Shown piece after piece: positions 35,740-48,049 of a stretch of 64,000 bases of DNA. The position numbers were made by a program, and so were the translations under genes. How positions within the stretch are numbered: the stretch's first letter is position 1; each line of letters starts with the position of its first letter. The stretch comes from Siphonodentalium dalli. Taxonomy: Eukaryota; Mollusca; Scaphopoda; Gadilida; Siphonodentaliidae. The stretch lies in assembly GCA_032622095.1 (NCBI GenBank), contig CP136069.1, positions 13,562,450 to 13,626,449 on the forward strand. Reading direction: 5' to 3'. Below the pieces are notes generated by a model. That model searched no databases and was not told the origin of the DNA. It saw only the letters and a list, made by a program, of their open reading frames with translations.

Positions 35740-38700
35740 GTTTTATCAACTTCTTCCGTGTCAATAGTAGCCTATTTGGAGTTTGGTTATGTTGATCAAA
35801 ATAAACTCGTTACATCTGGCTGTAATGCTTTTTCATCAGCGATCTACGTGTTGGATATTTTTGTTATTACGATCGGGACCCATGTAGCTCCTATAAATAT
35901 AGTCTGTTATGTAAGGAAGCATTGAAACATTGCCAGTGAAATGCTTACTACGTGGACACATGTCTATATAAATTTCACATATTCTTTTACCGTTCATTCG
36001 TATATACTCTAAGTTCTATGTTGAGGCATCAAAACAATGGTCTGGAAAATGTCTACTATGTGGACACGTGTATACATATTTACTTGATGTATTCTTTAAT
36101 CATTCATTTCTCTTTATTGTCGTTCATTTATAGCATTATTAGTATAAATTTAGTCTAAAATCTCCATTACATGGAGAAAATAAAGAGCCAATCTGATGTA
36201 GACTAATGTATAAATACTTAATTCATGTATTCTTTTCATCAATTATATTATGTTATACAGAGGAAACAAAGCCTGTACCACGTGACAGTCTCATGTCACG
36301 AAGGTCTACTGTGTGAACACATGTGCATATTAATTTCACATATTCTTTTAAAAACACTCTGTTATATAAGGGGGTATCAAACATTGGTCTGGAAAAGGCC
36401 TGTTGTGTGCATACGTGTATACATGTTTACTTGATGTATGCTTTCATAGTTCATTTCATATACATGAACTCTTTATCGTCGTTCAATTATAGCATTATTA
36501 GTAGAAATATAGTCTAAACTCGCCAGTATATGGCGAAAATATAGCGTCAATACTGCTTTATTGGTGGTAACTCAAATTATTGCATCTGTCTGGCTAAATT
36601 ATTATTCGTTTAGACATTATATGGTAAAACACCCCACTATCAAACGTAGTAGGCTATCTTACAATTTTTATCACGTGACTAAATAGTGTTTGTCTCACAC
36701 ATATCAGCGTCTACTCCCACGATAAAGTAAACGCTCTTTATATGTTCAAAAGCGTCGTCCCTTAAGGAATTATCGATAGCCATATAGATTAAAGCCCAAA
36801 CTATTTCGATGTAATTTATCAGAATGCCAAGCATAACCATTTGCACATGTACTTTCTACAAACTCTTTGAATACAGGGCCTGATTATATCATTATATGGG
36901 TATTTTTCCTTCAAGATTGTATGAATGAACAATCAGATGGGAGGTGGATGGAAACATAGAGCGAGAGAGATGGCACTATAGCATAGCCACACACTATATA
37001 CGAGACAATATTATGGATAGATCCAATCATATTCATGGTTCTCATAGGGACAGATGTGTCAAGATGTAAATTATGTTCAGAGCACACATACGCAGATGTT
37101 TAAAAGAGGGTGTATTTAATAAATTGTTATACAGTTATAATTTGTTCCGAAATTAGCCTTCAAATAGCCATAGGTAGCAGTAGCAAGCGTGGTATTTCTC
37201 ACAAAACGATATCTATGGAATGACATGTCGGGGATCAAATGTGTTAAGCAGTCCTGTATTTCGCCCACAAGTGAGTTTGATTTTGGTTGTAAAATCGTTG
37301 TATATGACGGTTCAGTCATTATATGACATCTAATCGGTTGCACACGATACTGTCTATTGTATTTGATGTCTCATATACTGTATACTAATTGCTCCATTGA
37401 TGGTAGGAGTATGGAATTGGTGTCTGGTTCTTCGATGTATTCTAGTCATAGTTCATTCATATTATTACTCTAAAATCTCCATTAAATGGAGAAAATAAAG
37501 AGCCCATCTAATGTAGACTAGTGTATAAATACTTACTTCATGTATTCTTTTCATCAATTATATGTATTATAACTCCTATATAGATAAGTCTGTTATACAA
37601 AGGAAACAAAGCATGTACCACGTGACAGTCTCATGTCACGAAATGCCTACTATGTGGACACATTTTCTTCTCAAAACGCTCTATTATGTACGGGGTTATC
37701 AACAATTCGTCAGGAAAAGGCCTACGATGTGGACGCGTGTATACACATTTTATTTGATGTATGCTTTAGTCGTCCATTTCTCTTTATTGTCGTTAATTTA
37801 TAGCATTATTAGTAGAAATTTAGTGTCTAAACTCGCCGCTATATGGAGAAAATTATGCATCAATAATGCTTTATTGGTGGTAAATGAAATTATTGCATTA
37901 TGTATCGCAACTAATCAAGCGAGACACCTCATCACAACACATAAATTCGTATTTCTGAAGTCTATAGTGGTTTGTATTACACAGTGTAAATTTTCATTAT
38001 TGCTACCATTTAAGGAAACAGTGCCCATGATAGGCCTACTATGCGAACACATGTCTATATTAATTTCACATATTCTTTACCGTTCATTCGTATATACTCC
38101 AAGCTCTCTGTTAATACAGAGGCATCAAAACATTGGTCTGGAAAATACCTACTATGTGGATGCGTGTATACATATTTACTTGATGTATTCTTTAATCGTT
38201 CATTTCTCTTTATTGTCGTTCATCTATAGCATTATTAGTAGAAATTTAGTCTAAATTATCCATTACATGGAGAAAATAAAGAGCCCATCTGATGTAGACT
38301 AATGCATAAATACTTACTTCATGTATTCTTTTCATCAATTATATGTATTGTAAATCCTATAAATTTGCTCTGTTTTACAGAGGAAACTAAGAATATACCA
38401 CGTGACCGTTTCATGTCACGAAATGCCTACTATGTGAACACATATTAATTTCACACATTCTTCTCCAAACGCTCTATTATATACATATATTCTTTAATTA
38501 TCCTCCGAGATAGAATATTAACAAAAATATTACATACATGTATAACATATTTACAAAGGATATCTGAAAGAGAGAACACATATTAGTTTATGAAATAAGC
38601 AACGTCATAGACGACAGTGGCATTTATATATATATGTGTATACCCTCAATTGTATGGTTGGTCATGGTCCGTGTAGCCTATTTGGAGATTGGTTATGTTA

Positions 38701-39310
38701 ATCAAATAATGGTAATTGACACCTCTGTTTGTAATGCTTTTTCATCAGCGATATTGGATAATTTTTTTGTTATTACGATGGGGGTCCCGTGTAGACTCGT
38801 GTATAAATACTTACTTCATGCATTTCTTTTCATCAATTATATGTATTGTAACTCCTATAAATATAGTATGTTATACAGAGGATATATTGCCCACGTGGCA
38901 GTATCGTATCATGTGCACGAAAGGCCTACTATGCGTGTTCGGAAAAGTATTTAGTTCTTATTATAATATTTATAACAGCCAATCAAAATCCGTTGTTGAA
39001 TTTAGTTATACAATACACGGACAAACGGAATGATAACATCCGTTCACCAACTTGATGCATTGTAGTCATAGTTCATTTATATTATTACTCTAAAATCTCC
39101 ATTAGATGGAGTAAATAAAGAGCCATTTTGATGTAGACTAGTGTATAACTACTTACTTCGTGTATTCTTTTCATCAATTATATGTATTGTAACTCCTATA
39201 AATATAGTCTGTTATACAGAGGATACAAAGCATGTACCACGTGACATGCTCATGGCACGACAGGCCTACTATGTGAACGCGTGTGCATATTAATTTAATA
39301 TATACTTCGC
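35740..39310 (+). repeat. Array of hairpin-bearing A/B repeat units (P1 left arm)
   Basis: Unit A: TAGTCTAAAATCTCCATTAC, ATGGAGAAAATAAAGAGCC, then about 15 bp and TAGACTA; copies near 36150, 37465, 38247 and 39085. TAGTCTA/TAGACTA and CTCCAT/ATGGAG are nested inverted pairs, so each unit can form a hairpin. Unit B: TAGTCTAAACTCGCCA, TATATGGCG, near 36510 and 37825, also with an inverted pair. Between them lie GGCCTACTATGTGAACAC, TATTAATTTCACATATTC (TATGTGAA/TTCACATA inverted) and a CACGTGACAGTCTCATGTCACG palindrome. The 230-codon frame at 37562-38254 spans two units and encodes the same low-complexity peptide twice, so it is taken as a repeat shadow. Confidence 0.75.
37116..37343 (-). CDS. 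75-codon conserved ORF of unknown function (P1 left arm)
   Basis: Encodes a peptide with mixed, protein-like composition (for example EIQDCLTHLIPDMSFHRYRF) and no recognised domain. Only one residue differs from the mirror copy at 46038-46265. It lies between repeat units and is not built from them, which makes it the best remaining gene candidate in this stretch. No promoter or splice context is clear. Confidence 0.3.
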   Translation of the reverse strand: MQPIRCHIMTEPSYTTILQPKSNSLVGEIQDCLTHLIPDMSFHRYRFVRNTTLATATYGYLKANFGTNYNCITIY

Positions 39311-39499
39311 AAAACAACTCAGCACAACGCATCAATTCGTAAATAGTTCTGATGTCTATGACGGTTCACACAGCGTATATTTTCATTGTTTCATTTAATG
39401 CATACATTACTGATTTATGTATAAGAACGCGGGTGTCCATATTTCGTAAAGCAAGTACAGTATCTATATGTGCTATGACGTATAACAAATGCCATCTCC

Positions 39500-40130
39500 A
39501 CTGGTAAATCACGTATTCACGCTCTTTAATGTATAGTTAACTATGCAGTTCTACATAAGCTCGGCTCTATGGTGGTCTGTTGTGTCTTACCAATAAGCCA
39601 TTATATGCACGAAGGTAAGGTGTTCAAATATATACATGCCTGATTTTGTTTCATACCAATAAGCCATATATAGGCACGAAGGCAACGTGTTCAAAAGTAT
39701 GCATGTACATGTTTGATTGGGTGCCAATGTTTTCTTTAAGCGAGTACAGTATCTATATGCATTATGACCTATATATATATATATAGTTAAACTGTTGAGT
39801 TTTCACACGCAGGTCTATGGCTTTTGTACACTATATACGTGGTATACGTCATTATATACACGAAAGTAATGTGTTCTAAGTATACAAGTCTGAGTTATGT
39901 ATATGTTTTCTTAATGCAAAATCACTACCTATTCTTACCAATAAGCCATTATATGCACGAAAGCAACGCGTTCAAATATGTACATGTCTGATTTTGTGTC
40001 AACTCTATACATATATGTGGGTATATTTTATTGGTAAAGTATATAAACGCTCTTTAATATACGCATATGCAGTGGTGTTTATTTACATATCAATAAGTCA
40101 TTAAATGGCGAGTCATATATATATAAACGC
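39500..40130 (+). repeat. Unit C repeats and CGCTCTTTA motifs (P1 left arm)
   Basis: CCATTATATGCACGAAGGTA followed by GTGTTCAAATATATACATG recurs near 39598, 39665, 39850 and 39950 with variations. ACGCTCTTTAAT or ACGCTCTTTACT occurs near 39530, 40046 and 40127, and also at 36736 and 28999. Both words recur in P2 (57650 and, weakly, 57350). They look like regulatory repeat words of the element, but no transcript can be assigned. Confidence 0.65.
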
Positions 40131-40659
40131 TCTTTACTATGGCTCATCTACGGAATTTTCGACACCTCGTGTCTACAATATGTGTATATATATATTGTGA
40201 CTCTATACTATGAATGCAGTATGACCACGTATGTCAGGCATTATACAGTCAACCTTGATAACTATTTTTTTTAGAAATACCTGGTATATGAGATCATATT
40301 GTAGCAGACAGGGATTGGTATGCGACTAACCTCTACCATCACGTGCGCTCGAATGAAGTTACACGTACGATATGAGCCATTATATGGGTCGATGAGGTGT
40401 TATCTCAGTATTTTCACGCAATATTCGTAAATTACAGCAACGTATCTTTTCCCGCCCATTATCAAGCGAGATTTTGTGGTTAGCTGACAAACATGGCATT
40501 TCGAATATGTATAGTCTATTGGACACTTACCTCATTTGCTAATATTGCCTCTTCAAAAACTTCAAAATAGTTAAAAGTACACATTTTTATTTCGAATTTC
40601 ATTATATATGGTAAATTTCGTGTTATGAAATGAATCATTTTATAATCGCTTAATACACG

Positions 40660-40790
40660 ATTCCAAAAACGCCTATTTGACAATTTTTTTAAACGCTTTT
40701 ATGACTATATTTGGCGTGTTAAAAAAGCGCTATTTGACGTAGTACAACAATGCGAAATGACTACTTTTTAAAACGCGAATTTGAAAACAC
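40660..40790 (+). repeat. Iteron-like direct repeats beside the P1 centre (left arm)
   Basis: AACGCCTATTTGAC (near 40668), AACGCTTTTATGAC (near 40693), AGCGCTATTTGACG (near 40726) and AACGCGAATTTGAA (near 40772) are degenerate direct repeats spaced about 25-45 bp, 120-250 bp from the motif at 40909. Their mirror lies at about 42590-42725. Spaced repeats next to an inversion centre recall replication-initiator sites; this is inference. Confidence 0.45.
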
Positions 40791-40908
40791 GAATATGGAA
40801 ACGGTATTTAAACTAAATAATAAGCTTGACGCGTCGTGTATAGTTTTGTTGACGCATTTTCACAACTCACACACATAGAAGCGCTCTTATGATGTATCGG
40901 TATGTTTC

Positions 40909-41029
40909 AGAGTTATCGTTCTTTTCGCGGGCACGAGGCTAAAAAAAAAAGAAGCAAAGGCCGCCCCCCCCTCTCCCCCCGTTTTAAAGGGCGGGGTTGG
41001 GGGAGCGATCGTGTGTCACGAAAAAATGT
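40909..41029. other. P1 centre-proximal block with AGAGTTATCGTTCTT and C/G tracts (left)
   Basis: AGAGTTATCGTTCTT (40909-40923) is followed by a G/C-rich block with an A10 run, C9 and C6 tracts and GGGCGGGGTTGGGGG. The arm ends at 41029. The same 15-bp word with one change (AGAGTTATTGTTCTT) flanks the centre of P2. The C and G tracts could form four-stranded structures on either strand. Confidence 0.7.
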
Positions 41030-42357
41030 TTTAGGGTATAGAAGAAAAGTATAAGGCAGAGGAAATGGATGGATAAACACAGGATCGGGTAATGGAGTGA
41101 GGGAAATGGGAGAAGGCGGATATCAGAATGTATACAATGGAGATGGTCTATAGAAGGGGTTAGGTAATACTATTGTAATGCACACTGTTCATGGTTATAA
41201 AATATGTGAATTAACATATAGCAAGAGTATAGGAGGCTAGGAGAAGTCATTCAACAGAGGTTTATACATGTTGATGGTGACGAAGGGAAAGCAGATGGGA
41301 GAGCGAGAGGCAAGTACATGAGAGGAGAGCAGAAGGGTATAATTGGAGAAAACATTGAGGTGTAAGCATTACTTTCCTAGGAAACATTGGGGTTGGTGTG
41401 CGAACAACATAGTGTTCAGAGGTAAAATGAGAGTTGTACAAAAGGGAAAGCTGAAAAGGGAGAACATGAAAAGAATTAAAGGTGCTTATGGGAGGGAGAA
41501 GGGTAAATGGGCTAGTGGGAAAATGAATAGAGGTGTATACTGGAGAGCTGGGGTGAGAAAACATGTACATAATTAAAGGAGGTGAGATAGGAATGATACG
41601 TGGCAACAGAAGGTTGCATTCATTGAGTATACCTAAATCATATGAAATGGGGTTGACTTTGGTTGGAGAGGGGTTGACCATGGTTGCAGACAGTGCTTAG
41701 ATGTTAAGGGCTGGTGAGGGTTTAAAATGAAAGGTATAGAAAATTTAATTATATTAGGTAGAGGGAAGCAACTGAGATGAGAAAAGAGGGCCTCAGGGGT
41801 GAGCATGGTTGTATACGGTGATTAGAGGGTAAGAGCTGCCGAGGGCTTAAACATGAAAGGTATAGAAAATGAAATGGCATTAGGTAAAGGTAAGCAAAAG
41901 GGGGATGAGAAAATAGGCCGAAGGGGTGAACATAGGTGTAAACATCAAGTATAACTAAATATGAACTGGAGGTGGAGTGTAAATGACTAAGAAGAGGGTA
42001 AATTGGGAACATATATATAATTTAGGTGTAAACATAGATGGGTGGAAACATAGGTAAGGTAAAGCCACAATGGATAGGGGCAAATGTGAAGAGGACAATG
42101 AATGGAAATGTAAGTATTACGTATGAACTTGGGGTTTGTGTATGAAGGACAAAGTAGTCAGATAGGGGCTAAAACGGAGATGATCTGGAAAGTGGTGTAA
42201 GCATTAACTCATAGGAAATTAATGATGCACAGAGTATAATAAAGGGGTGAGAGGATGGCTAAGAAGTTTGGAAGGGGAGGGTATATTGGATGTGGGGTAA
42301 GGGTAAAAGTAGAATTGTGATAAATATGTAGAAGGAGGTAGGTGTAAAAATGGGGTG
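41030..42357. other. P1 central spacer, strongly purine-skewed
   Basis: This is the only part of P1 present once. The plus strand is A/G-rich over 1.3 kb, with degenerate repeats of about 110-130 bp (AAAGGTATAGAAAAT near 41729 and 41857; GGTGAGCATGGTTGTA and GGTGAACATAGGTGTA near 41796 and 41926). The minus-strand frames at 41262-41681 and 41749-42012 are Ser/Pro/Leu-rich products of the pyrimidine strand and are not accepted as genes. Confidence 0.75.
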
Positions 42358-42472
42358 ACATTTTTTCGGACTCACGATCGCTCCCCCAACCCCGCCCCTT
42401 AAAACGGGGGGAGGGGGGGCCGGCCTTTGCTTTTTTTTTTAGCCTCGTGCCCGCGAAAAGAACGATAACTCT
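42358..42472. other. P1 centre-proximal block (right), mirror of 40909-41029
   Basis: Contains G and C tracts and AAGAACGATAACTCT (42458-42472), the complement of the left-arm 15-bp motif. Homopolymer lengths differ slightly from the left arm. Confidence 0.7.
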
Positions 42473-42589
42473 GAAACATACCGATACATCATAAGAGCGC
42501 TTCTGTGTGTGTGAGTTGTGAAAATGCGTCAACAAAACTATACACGACGCGTCAAGCTTATTATTTAGTTTAAATACCGTTTCCATATT

Positions 42590-42725
42590 CGTGTTTTCAA
42601 ATTCGCGTTTTAAAAAGTAGTCATTTCGCATTGTTGTACTACGTCAAATAGCGCTTTTTTAACACGCCAAATATAGTCATAAAAGCGTTTTAAAAATTTG
42701 TCAAATAGGCGTTTTTGGAATCGTG
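42590..42725 (-). repeat. Iteron-like repeats beside the P1 centre (right arm)
   Basis: Mirror of the degenerate AACGC-N-TTTGAC direct repeats at 40660-40790. It is the second half of a symmetrical arrangement around the spacer. Confidence 0.45.
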
Positions 42726-43249
42726 TATTAAGCGATTATAAAATGATTCATTTCATAACACGAAATTTACCATATATAATGAAATTCGAAATACAAATGT
42801 GTACTTTTAACTATTTTGAAGTTTTTGAAGAGGCAATATTAGCAAATGAGGTAAGTGTCCAATAGGCTATACATATTCGAAATGCCATGTTTGTCAGCTA
42901 ACCACAAAATCTCGCTTGATAATGGGCGGGAAAAGATACGTTGCTGTAATTTACGAATATTGCGTGAAAATACTGAGATAACACCTCATCGACCCATATA
43001 ATGGCTCATATCGTACGTGTAACTTCATTCGAGCGCACGTGATGGTAGAGGTTAGTCGCATACCAATCCCTGTCTGCTACAATATGATCTCATATACCAG
43101 GTATTTCTAAAAAAAATAGTTATCAAGGTTGACTGTATAATGCCTGACATACGTGGTCATACTGCATTCATAGTATAGAGTCACAATATATATATACACA
43201 TATTGTAAACACGAGGTGTCGAAAATTCCGTAGATGAGCCATAGTAAAG

Positions 43250-43870
43250 AGCGTTTATATATATATTACTCGCCATTTAATGACTTATTGATATGTAAAT
43301 AAACACCACTGCATATGCGTATATTAAAGAGCGTTTATATACTTTACCAATAAAATATACCCACATATATGTATAGAGTTGACACAAAATCAGACATGTA
43401 CATATTTGAACGCGTTGCTTTCGTGCATATAATGGCTTATTGGTAAGAATAGGTAGTGATTTTGCATTAAGAAAACATATACATAACTCAGACTTGTATA
43501 CTTAGAACACATTACTTTCGTGTATATAATGACGTATACCGCGTATATAGTGTACAAAAGCCATAGACCTGCGTGTGAAAACTCAACAGTTTAACTATAT
43601 ATATATATATAGGTCATAATGCATATAGATACTGTACTCGCTTAAAGAAAACATTGGCACCCAATCAAACATGTACATGCATACTTTTGAACACGTTGCC
43701 TTCGTGCCTATATATGGCTTATTGGTATGAAACAAAATCAGGCATGTATATATTTGAACACCTTACCTTCGTGCATATAATGGCTTATTGGTAAGATACA
43801 ACAGACCACCATAGAGCCGAGCTTATGTAGAACTGCATAGTTAACTATACATTAAAGAGCGTGAATACGT
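43250..43870 (-). repeat. Unit C repeats and CGCTCTTTA motifs (P1 right arm)
   Basis: Mirror copy of 39500-40130; AAAGAGCGTTTATATA-type words near 43247 and 43328 are the complement of the left-arm motif. Confidence 0.65.
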
Positions 43871-44089
43871 GATTTACCAGTGGAGATGGCATTTGTTATA
43901 CGTCATAGCACATATAGATACTGTACTTGCTTTACGAAATATGGACACCCGCGTTCTTATACATAAATCAGTAATGTATGCATTAAATGAAACAATGAAA
44001 ATATACGCTGTGTGAACCGTCATAGACATCAGAACTATTTACGAATTGATGCGTTGTGCTGAGTTGTTTTGCGAAGTATATATTAAATT

Positions 44090-47000
44090 AATATGCACAC
44101 GCGTTCACATAGTAGGCCTGTCGTGCCATGAGCATGTCACGTGGTACATGCTTTGTATCCTCTGTATAACAGACTATATTTATAGGTGTTACAATACATA
44201 TAATTGATGAAAAGAATACACGAAGTAAGTAGTTATACACTAGTCTACATCAAAATGGCTCTTTATTTACTCCATCTAATGGAGATTTTAGAGTAATAAT
44301 ATAAATGAACTATGACTACAATGCATCAAGTTGGTGAACGGATGTTATCATTCCGTTTGTCCGTGTATTGTATAACTAAATTCAACAACGGATTTTGATT
44401 GGCTGTTATAAATATTATAATAAGAACTAAATACTTTTCCGAACACGCATAGTAGGCCTTTCGTGCACATGATACGATACTGCCACGTGGGCAATATATC
44501 CTCTGTATAACATACTATATTTATAGGAGTTACAATACATATAATTGATGAAAAGAAATGCATGAAGTAAGTATTTATACACGAGTCTACACGGGACCCC
44601 CATCGTAATAACAAAAAAAATATCCAATATCGCTGATGAAAAAGCATTACAAACAGAGGTGTCAATTACCATTATTTGATTAACATAACCAATCTCCAAA
44701 TAGGCTACACGGACCATGACCAACCATACAATTGAGGGTATACACATATATATATAAATGCCACTGTCGTCTATGACGTTGCTTATTTCATAAACTAATA
44801 TGTGTTCTCTCTTTCAGATATCCTTTGTAAATATGTTATACATGTATGTAATATTTTTGTTAATATTCTATCTCGGAGGATAATTAAAGAATATATGTAT
44901 ATAATAGAGCGTTCTGAGAAGAATGTGTGAAATTAATATGTGTTCACATAGTAGGCCTTTCGTGACATGAAACGGTCACGTGGTATATTCTTAGTTTCCT
45001 CTGTAAAACAGAGCAAATTTATAGGATTTACAATACATATAATTGATGAAAAGAATACATGAAGTAAGTATTTATGCATTAGTCTACATCAGATGGGCTC
45101 TTTATTTTCTCCATGTAATGGATAATTTAGACTAAATTTCTACTAATAATGCTATAGATGAACGACAATAAAGAGAAATGAACGATTAAAGAATACATCA
45201 AGTAAATATGTATACACGCATCCACATAGTAGGTATTTTCCAGACCAATGTTTTGATGCCTCTGTATTAACAGAGAGCTTGGAGTATATACGAATGAACG
45301 GTAAAGAATATGTGAAATTAATATAGACATGTGTTCGCATAGTAGGCCTATCATGGGCACTGTTTCCTTAAATGGTAGCAATAATGAAAATTTACACTGT
45401 GTAATACAAACCACTATAGACTTCAGAAATACGAATTTATGTGTTGTGATGAGGTGTCTCGCTTGATTAGTTGCGATACATAATGCAATAATTTCATTTA
45501 CCACCAATAAAGCATTATTGATGCATAATTTTCTCCATATAACGGCGAGTTTAGACACTAAATTTCTACTAATAATGCTATAAATTAACGACAATAAAGA
45601 GAAATGGACGACTAAAGCATACATCAAATAAAATGTGTATACACGCGTCCACATCGTAGGCCTTTTCCTGACGAATTGTTGATAACCCCGTACATAATAG
45701 AGCGTTTTGAGAAGAAAATGTGTCCACATAGTAGGCATTTCGTGACATGAGACTGTCACGTGGTACATGCTTTGTTTCCTTTGTATAACAGACTTATCTA
45801 TATAGGAGTTATAATACATATAATTGATGAAAAGAATACATGAAGTAAGTATTTATACACTAGTCTACATTAGATGGGCTCTTTATTTTCTCCATTTAAT
45901 GGAGATTTTAGAGTAATAATATGAATGAACTATGACTAGAATACATCGAAGAACCAGACACCAATTCCATACTCCTACCATCAATGGAGCAATTAGTATA
46001 CAGTATATGAGACATCAAATACAATAGACAGTATCGTGTGCAACCGATTAGATGTCATATAATGACTGAACCGTCCTATACAAAGATTTTACAACCAAAA
46101 TCAAACTCACTTGTGGGCGAAATACAGGACTGCTTAACACATTTGATCCCCGACATGTCATTCCATAGATATCGTTTTGTGAGAAATACCACGCTTGCTA
46201 CTGCTACCTATGGCTATTTGAAGGCTAATTTCGGAACAAATTATAACTGTATAACAATTTATTAAATACACCCTCTTTTAAACATCTGCGTATGTGTGCT
46301 CTGAACATAATTTACATCTTGACACATCTGTCCCTATGAGAACCATGAATATGATTGGATCTATCCATAAAATTGTCTCGTATATAGTGTGTGGCTATGC
46401 TATAGTGCCATCTCTCTCGCTCTATGTTTCCATCCACCTCCCATCTGATTGTTCATTCATACAATCTTGAAGGAAAAATACCCATATAATGATATAATCA
46501 GGCCCTGTATTCAAAGAGTTTGTAGAAATTACATGTGCAAATGGATATGCTTGGCATTCTGATAAATTACATCGAAATAGTTTGGGCTTTAATCTATATG
46601 GCTATCGATAATTCCTTAAGGGACGACGCTTTTGAACATATAAAGAGCGTTTACTTTATCGTGGGAGTAGACGCTGATATGTGTGAGACAAACACTATTT
46701 AGTCACGTGATAAAAATTGTAAGATAGCCTACTACGTTTGATAGTGGGGTGTTTTACCATATAATGTCTAAACGAATAATAATTTAGCCAGACAGATGCA
46801 ATAATTTGAGTTACCACCAATAAAGCAGTATTGACGCTATATTTTCGCCATATACTGGCGAGTTTAGACTATATTTCTACTAATAATGCTATAATCGAAC
46901 GACGATAAAGAGTTCATGTATATGAAATGAACTATGAAAGCATACATCAAGTAAACATGTATACACGTATGCATACAACAGGCCTTTTCCAGACCAATGT

Positions 47001-47640
47001 TTGATACCCCCTTATATAACAGAGTGTTTTTAAAAGAATATGTGAAATTAATATACACATGTGTTCACACAGTAGACCTTCGTGACATGAGACTGTCACG
47101 TGGTACAGGCTTTGTTTCCTCTGTATAACATAATATAATTGATGAAAAGAATACATGAATTAAGTATTTATACATTAGTCTACATCAGATGGGCTCTTTA
47201 TTTTCTCCATGTAATGGAGATTTTAGACTAAATTTATACTAATAATGCTATAAATGAACGACAATAAAGAGAAATGAATGATTAAAGAATACATCAAGTA
47301 AATATGTATACACGTGTCCACATAGTAGACATTTTCCAGACCATTGTTTTGATGCCTCAACATAGAACTTAGAGTATATACGAATGAACGGTAAAAGAAT
47401 ATGTGAAATTTATATAGACATGTGTCCACGTAGTAAGCATTTCACTGGCAATGTTTCGATGCCTCCTTACATAACAGACTATATTTATAGGAGCTACATG
47501 GGTCCCGATCGTAATAACAAAAATATCCAACACGTAGATCGCTGATGAAAAAGCATTACAGCCAGATGTAACGAGTTTATTTTGATCAACATAACCAAAC
47601 TCCAAATAGGCTACTATTGACACGGAAGAAGTTGATAAAA
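44090..47640 (-). repeat. Array of hairpin-bearing A/B repeat units (P1 right arm)
   Basis: Mirror of 35740-39310. Unit A copies lie near 44235-44305, 45060-45130, 45845-45915 and 47165-47235. The 230-codon frame at 45127-45819 mirrors the one in the left arm and is likewise taken as a repeat shadow. Confidence 0.75.
46038..46265 (+). CDS. 75-codon conserved ORF of unknown function (P1 right arm)
   Basis: Mirror copy of 37116-37343 with one Thr-to-Lys change. No domain is recognised. Conservation between arms mostly reflects recent duplication, so it is weak evidence for coding. Confidence 0.3.
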   Translation: MQPIRCHIMTEPSYTKILQPKSNSLVGEIQDCLTHLIPDMSFHRYRFVRNTTLATATYGYLKANFGTNYNCITIY

Positions 47641-48049
47641 CCCATGGTGTTTAAGCTTGTATGTCGTTAATTATTAAATAATAAAGTGTAATTTACCTCA
47701 GTTCCTTCGTCTATAATTAATTTAGTCATATAACCGCTCTATGTAACAATAGCTTACCATTAGGAATATATGGCAGTCGGTGATTTAAACCACCCACTAG
47801 TTTACTATAAGTCTATATTTGATACGAGACACAGTGTTGCATAGACATATGATCACTCCAAATAAAAATGTATGCAATAATTGGTTGCCGATTAAAAACC
47901 CTTGAAATAAACTTTTGATGCATTATAGGTTGCCACTTTACCCCACTGTATATAGTCAATTAGGTAAACATAGCGTATTGTTCCCACTAGCTTTATCTGT
48001 ACAAATGTTCGATTGAATTCCGATAACATACATGGAATATGGTATACAT

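Larger units (their letters stand above)
28965..41029. repeat. P1 giant palindrome, left arm (~12.07 kb)
   Basis: This arm is the near-exact reverse complement of 42358-54427. Paired frames occur throughout: 30719-32471 with 50903-52657, 33090-33320 with 50054-50284, 37116-37343 with 46038-46265, 37562-38254 with 45127-45819. Mirror positions sum to about 83,374-83,396, so there are few indels over 12 kb. Divergence looks like about 1-2%, with private substitutions in each arm, which argues against a simple sequencing fold-back. The outer edge is AAGCTT at 28966-28971. Confidence 0.93.

Noticed and set aside
37562-38254. 230-codon frame (mirror 45127-45819) as a membrane-protein gene
   Set aside because: It spans two tandem repeat units and encodes the same hydrophobic low-complexity peptide twice. 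Similar frames arise in every unit copy, and the inverted pairs in the DNA explain the conservation better.
41262-41681. 139-codon minus-strand frame in the P1 spacer
   Set aside because: Ser/Pro/Leu-rich translation of the pyrimidine strand of a purine-skewed region; no domain, no start context and internal repeats.
42209-42631. 140-codon minus-strand frame across the right inner edge of P1
   Set aside because: It runs from the arm through C/G tracts into the spacer; the mirror frame in the left arm stops early, so it is not conserved.
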